A stretch of 64,000 bases of DNA, taken from Kitasatospora sp. SolWspMP-SS2h. GTDB lineage: Bacteria > Actinomycetota > Actinomycetes > Streptomycetales > Streptomycetaceae. Of this stretch, positions 61,038 through 64,000 are shown piece by piece. How positions within the stretch are numbered: position 1 is the first letter of the stretch; each line of letters begins with the position of its first letter. The notes under the pieces were generated by a model. That model ran no database searches. It saw only the letters and a list, made by a program, of their open reading frames with translations, and was not told where the DNA came from. The translations under genes were made by a program, and so were the position numbers. Location: assembly GCF_003259315.1 (NCBI RefSeq), contig NZ_QLLT01000013.1, positions 168,904-232,903 on the forward strand, given 5' to 3'.

Positions 61038-61904
61038 CCGGGTGGTCTCGCGGGTGGCGCCCCAGGAGGCGAGCAGCCGCAGGCGCTCCTCGGACGGGGA
61101 GCCGGGTTCGGCGGTGTAGACGGTGAGGACGAGGTCGGGGTCGGCGGTCAGCCGCATCCCCTCGTAGGCGAGGGTGAGGTCGCCGACCGCCGGGTGGTGG
61201 AAGTGCTTGGTGCCGGTGCCGTGGTGCCGGACGTCGTGCGCGCCCCAGCGGGTGCGGAACTCGTCGCTGCGGGTGGAGAGTTCGCCGACCAGGTCGTGCA
61301 GCCGGCGGTCGTGGGGGTTGCGGCCGGCCTCGGTGCGCAGGAGGGCGACGGTGATGTCGGCGTGCCCGTCCCACCCGGGGTGGAAGCGGCGGGCGGCGGG
61401 GTCGAGGAACTGGAAGCGGGCGAAGTTCGGCGGGTGCGGCCCGGCGCCCGCGTAGACGTCGGCGTAGAAGGCGCGGGCGAGCGGGTTGGCGGCGACCAGG
61501 TCGGTCCGGCCGTTGCGGACGAACGCGGGGCCGCCGGTGATCGCGTCCAGCGTCCACTGGAGGCTGCGGTGCGGGGCCGGGGTCCGGTCCGCGCGGCGGC
61601 GCGGGCGGGTCAGCGCGTCGGAGCCGTCGGCGGCCCGGGCCAGGTGCAGCAGGTGGCTGCGCTCGGCGTCGTCGAGCCGCAGGGCCCGGGCGACGGCCTC
61701 CAGCACGGCCGGGGAGGCGCCGGCCAGGTGGCCGCGCTCCAGCCGGGCGTAGTACTCGACGCTGAGGTCCGCGAGCGCGGCGACCTCGCTGCGCCGCAGC
61801 CCGGGCACCCGGCGGCGCGGCCCGGCGGGCAGTCCGACCAGGTCGGGGGTGATCTTGGCGCGCCGCGAGGTCAGGAACTCGCGGACCTCCTGGCTGTTGT
61901 CCAC
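61032..61904 (-). CDS. XRE-type regulator with MmyB-like ligand domain
   Basis: 290 residues, GTG 61904; a GGAGG lies almost against it, so the start is uncertain. N-terminal helix-turn-helix (about 8-75): VREFLTSRRAKITPDLVGLP, RRVPGLRRSEVAALADLSVEYYARLERG. The C-terminal domain (about 110-290: RNGRTDLVAANPLARAFYADVYAG, TRWGAHDVRHH) is of the MmyB-like type. Divergent from a cupin gene, which is the likely target. Confidence 0.87.
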   Translation of the reverse strand: MDNSQEVREFLTSRRAKITPDLVGLPAGPRRRVPGLRRSEVAALADLSVEYYARLERGHLAGASPAVLEAVARALRLDDAERSHLLHLARAADGSDALTRPRRRADRTPAPHRSLQWTLDAITGGPAFVRNGRTDLVAANPLARAFYADVYAGAGPHPPNFARFQFLDPAARRFHPGWDGHADITVALLRTEAGRNPHDRRLHDLVGELSTRSDEFRTRWGAHDVRHHGTGTKHFHHPAVGDLTLAYEGMRLTADPDLVLTVYTAEPGSPSEERLRLLASWGATRETTRA

Positions 61905-61933
61905 CCCTCCGACAGTACGCGCCCGCGCCGCCC

Positions 61934-61962
61934 GGAGGGGTGCACCACCGGTACACCCCTCC
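61934..61962. promoter_or_regulatory. operator between XRE and cupin genes
   Basis: GGAGGGGTGCAC-CACCG-GTACACCCCTCC: 12-bp arms with one mismatch and a 5-nt centre, in the divergent gap. Confidence 0.6.
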
Positions 61963-62040
61963 GCGGTGCCTGGCCCCGCGCCGGGCGGCGCGCTTGGCTG
62001 GAGGGGACGCACCTCCGCACCCCTTCCCCAGGAGCACCCG

Positions 62041-62466
62041 ATGGAATTCCTCCCGCAGCAGCCCAGCGGCCGGGGCCCGGCCGAGTGGTTCACCGGCGAC
62101 GTCTGGTGGGACGTCCTCGCGGCCGGCGCGGAGCCGTCCCGGCTGCGCGCCAACCTGGTCCGCTTCGCGCCGGGCGCGCGGACGCACTGGCACACCCACG
62201 CGCTCGGCCAGACCCTGCACGTGGTCTCCGGCACCGCCCTGGTCGGCACCCGGGACGGCACCGTGCTGGAGGCCCACCCGGGCGAGAGCGTGGTCTGCCC
62301 GCCGGGCGAGACGCACTGGCACGGCGCCGCCCCCGACCGCTTCACGGCCCACCTGGCACTCTGGGAGGCCACCGCCGACGGCACGCCCGAGACCGTCTGG
62401 GCCGAGCCCGTCACCCCCGAGCAGTACGGCGCGCCCCGGCGCCGGAGCGATCCGGCCGCGCGGTGA
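62041..62466 (+). CDS. metal-binding cupin, hydroxynitrile lyase-like
   Basis: 141 residues, ATG 62041 behind AGGAG. Metal-binding residues of the cupin are clear: His51, His53 and Gln57 in HTHALGQTLHVVSG and His92/94 in GETHWHGA, the same pattern as manganese cupins with hydroxynitrile lyase activity. The physiological reaction of such cupins is mostly unknown. Divergent from an XRE regulator; ends at a very strong terminator. Confidence 0.85.
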   Translation: MEFLPQQPSGRGPAEWFTGDVWWDVLAAGAEPSRLRANLVRFAPGARTHWHTHALGQTLHVVSGTALVGTRDGTVLEAHPGESVVCPPGETHWHGAAPDRFTAHLALWEATADGTPETVWAEPVTPEQYGAPRRRSDPAAR

Positions 62467-62540
62467 CGTGCGGGGCCCTGCCGCGCGGGGCCGTGCCGCG
62501 CCCTGTCGCGCCCGGCCGGCCCGGCGCGGGCTCCGGGCCG

Positions 62541-62597
62541 GAGAACGGGAACCGCCCGGGTGCCGCGCGTCGCGGCACCCGGGCGGTTCCCGTTCTC
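62541..62597. terminator. perfect 27-bp terminator hairpin
   Basis: Arms 62541-62567 and 62571-62597 are exact complements with a 3-nt CGT loop. It lies between the convergent cupin and efeU genes. The stem is exceptionally long. Confidence 0.9.
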
Positions 62598-62631
62598 CTC
62601 GCCCCTGGAGCTCAGCCCCCGGGCTCGTCCC

Positions 62632-63477
62632 TCAGGCGGCCTTCGCCTCCGCCGAGACCTGCGCGGGCTCGGGCGGGGAGCCCGCGGGCTTGCGGAAGAA
62701 GAAGTAGAGCGTCGGCACCAGGTAGAGCGCCCAGACCCAGACCTGGGCCTTGGTCGGGTTCGGCTGGAAGTTGAAGACGCCCTTGAGCAGCGTCCCGTAC
62801 CAGCTGTCGGCCGGGACGGTGGAGGAGATGTCGAAGGCCAGCGCGCTCAGGCCGGGGATCCAGTCGGCCTCCTGGAGATCGTGCACGCCGTAGGCGAGGA
62901 CGCCCGCGGCGACGACGACGAGCATGCCGCCGGTCCAGGTAAAGAACTTCGCCAGGTTGATCTTCAGCGCGCCGCGGTAGAACAGCCAGCCGAGCACCAC
63001 CGAGGTGAGCAGGCCGAGGGTCGCGCCGACCAGCGGGTTCCAGCCGTCGCCGGTGGCCTGGACGGCGGTCCAGATGAACAGCGCGGTCTCCAGGCCCTCC
63101 CGGCCGACGGCCAGGAACGCGGTGACGACCAGGGCGACGGTGCCCATGGCGAGCGCGGCGTCCAGCTTGCCCTGGAGTTCGCTCTTCAGGTGGCGCGCGG
63201 TGCGGCGCATCCAGAAGACCATCCAGGTCACCAGGCCGACCGCGATGATCGACAGGCTGCCGCCGAGCGCCTCCTGGGCCTCGAAGGACAGCTGGTTGGA
63301 GCCGAACTGGAGCAGCGCGCCGAAGGCCATCGCCAGCACGACGGCGCTGCCGACGCCGATCCACACCGGGCCGAGGCGGTCCCTGCGGTCGGTCTTGACC
63401 AGGTAGGCGATCAGGATGCAGACCACCAGGCTGGCTTCGAGGCCCTCGCGCAGGCCGATCAGGTAGTTGGCGAACAC
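62632..63477 (-). CDS. efeU: iron permease EfeU (FTR1 family)
   Basis: 281 residues, about 7 membrane helices. Two REGLE motifs (residues 10-14 and 126-130) are the iron-binding signature of the FTR1/OFeT family. It imports ferric iron together with EfeO and EfeB. The start ATG 63477 lies 43 nt after the efeB stop, so the two are co-transcribed. Confidence 0.93.
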   Translation of the reverse strand: MFANYLIGLREGLEASLVVCILIAYLVKTDRRDRLGPVWIGVGSAVVLAMAFGALLQFGSNQLSFEAQEALGGSLSIIAVGLVTWMVFWMRRTARHLKSELQGKLDAALAMGTVALVVTAFLAVGREGLETALFIWTAVQATGDGWNPLVGATLGLLTSVVLGWLFYRGALKINLAKFFTWTGGMLVVVAAGVLAYGVHDLQEADWIPGLSALAFDISSTVPADSWYGTLLKGVFNFQPNPTKAQVWVWALYLVPTLYFFFRKPAGSPPEPAQVSAEAKAA

Positions 63478-63520
63478 GGCGGTTCTCCTTGTTCAGACTT
63501 CGGAAGAGCGGGGCGGGGGG

Positions 63521-64000
63521 TCAGCCGAGGAGGGTCTGGCCCCACCACTCGCCGGGCTTGCGGACGCCGGGCGGGCAGGCGAAGTGGGCGGAGGCGACGT
63601 GGGTGATGTACTCGTTGAGCTTGTCGTTGGCGGCGAGCTTGGTCTGGAGCGGGACGAACGCCTTGCGGGTGTCGCGCTGGTAGGCCAGGAAGAACAGGCC
63701 GGCGTCGAGGCGGCCGAGGCCGTCGGTGCCGTCGGTGAAGGAGTAGCCGCGGCGCAGGATCATCAGGCCGTCGTTGCTGTCGGGGTGGGCCAGGCGGACG
63801 TGCGCGTCGGCGGGCATCGCGGACAGGTCGGGGGTGTCGCGTTCCTTCTGCTTGCCGTAGGGGGCGCCCTCGATCTTGGTGCGGCCGAAGGTGTCCTCCT
63901 GGTCCTTGAGCGAGGCGCGGTCCCAGGCTTCGATGGTCATCCGGATGCGGCGGGCGACCAGGTAGGAGCCGCCGGTCATCCAGTCGGCGCCGTCGCCGGG
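63521..64000 (-). CDS. efeB: EfeB, Dyp-type heme peroxidase, C-terminal part (5' end outside window)
   Basis: The last 159 codons or so are present; the gene enters from the right edge. DWMTGGSYLVARRIRMTIEAWDR and AHVRLAHPDSNDGLMILRRGYSF are typical of the DyP peroxidase EfeB, with the heme-ligand His region and Arg. FFLAYQRDTRKAFVPLQTKLAANDKLNEYITHVASAHFACPPG is the conserved C-terminus. The protein is exported by the Tat route in its relatives and oxidises ferrous iron or releases iron from heme for EfeU. The operon order efeB-efeU is seen; efeO should lie further right. Confidence 0.92.
   Translation of the reverse strand, partial: PGDGADWMTGGSYLVARRIRMTIEAWDRASLKDQEDTFGRTKIEGAPYGKQKERDTPDLSAMPADAHVRLAHPDSNDGLMILRRGYSFTDGTDGLGRLDAGLFFLAYQRDTRKAFVPLQTKLAANDKLNEYITHVASAHFACPPGVRKPGEWWGQTLLG

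Overview
The window is very GC-rich actinomycete DNA. Genes are dense, GTG and an occasional TTG serve as starts, and GGAGG-type ribosome sites are clear. The gene content (many MFS exporters, MarR/TetR/PucR regulators, secreted ricin-lectin glycosidases, P450s, an ECF sigma factor, a family 2B encapsulin, an EfeB/EfeU iron system) fits a Streptomycetaceae chromosome, Streptomyces or Kitasatospora. The family placement is inference. I saw no rRNA, tRNA, CRISPR array or insertion sequence.

1-6772: part of an NRPS-like natural-product locus. A class II aminoacyl-tRNA-synthetase-like gene (cut by the left edge, probably an amino acid:carrier-protein ligase) is transcribed away from four tightly packed genes: a PhyH-type Fe(II)/2-oxoglutarate oxygenase, a DUF6271-like protein with a possible DxD motif, a free-standing condensation protein with a vestigial adenylation tail, and an MFS exporter. 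Both facing promoters carry a box matching 11 of 12 bases of the DasR (dre) core. This is the best candidate for an undescribed system.

6878-11821: flavin oxidoreductase, MFS exporter, FUSC protein and acylphosphatase. 11978-24757: a carbohydrate-use region with an arabinose-type sugar ABC transporter, then four secreted enzymes that all end in a ricin-type lectin: SGNH esterase, GH59 galactosidase, GH92 alpha-mannosidase and GH76 alpha-1,6-mannanase. A broken fifth lectin tail lies among them. The divergent GH59/GH92 control region holds several palindromes and direct repeats.

24884-38361: a frameshifted cytidine deaminase, a DinB-like protein, a PurO-like IMP cyclohydrolase, a permease/cupin/FAD-oxidase amine-use operon, a PHB-depolymerase-like esterase, a PP2C phosphatase, a ketopantoate reductase, a phosphotransferase, a double-GNAT protein, a HAD hydrolase and a PRC-barrel protein.

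38547-51216: P450, GNAT, a DHA2 exporter with a MarR gene next to it, an alpha/beta hydrolase behind a short leader ORF, a CYTH protein, a DUF4239 membrane protein, a Pro-rich surface protein, an encapsulin shell with no cargo gene nearby, a secreted lipase and a PucR regulator.

51197-64000: a decayed HxlR/MFS pair, a serine hydrolase, a TetX-like monooxygenase facing its TetR regulator across a perfect 14+14 bp operator, a P450-MFS-MarR unit, an ECF sigma factor with a SnoaL-type tail, an XRE regulator facing a cupin, and efeU plus the end of efeB.
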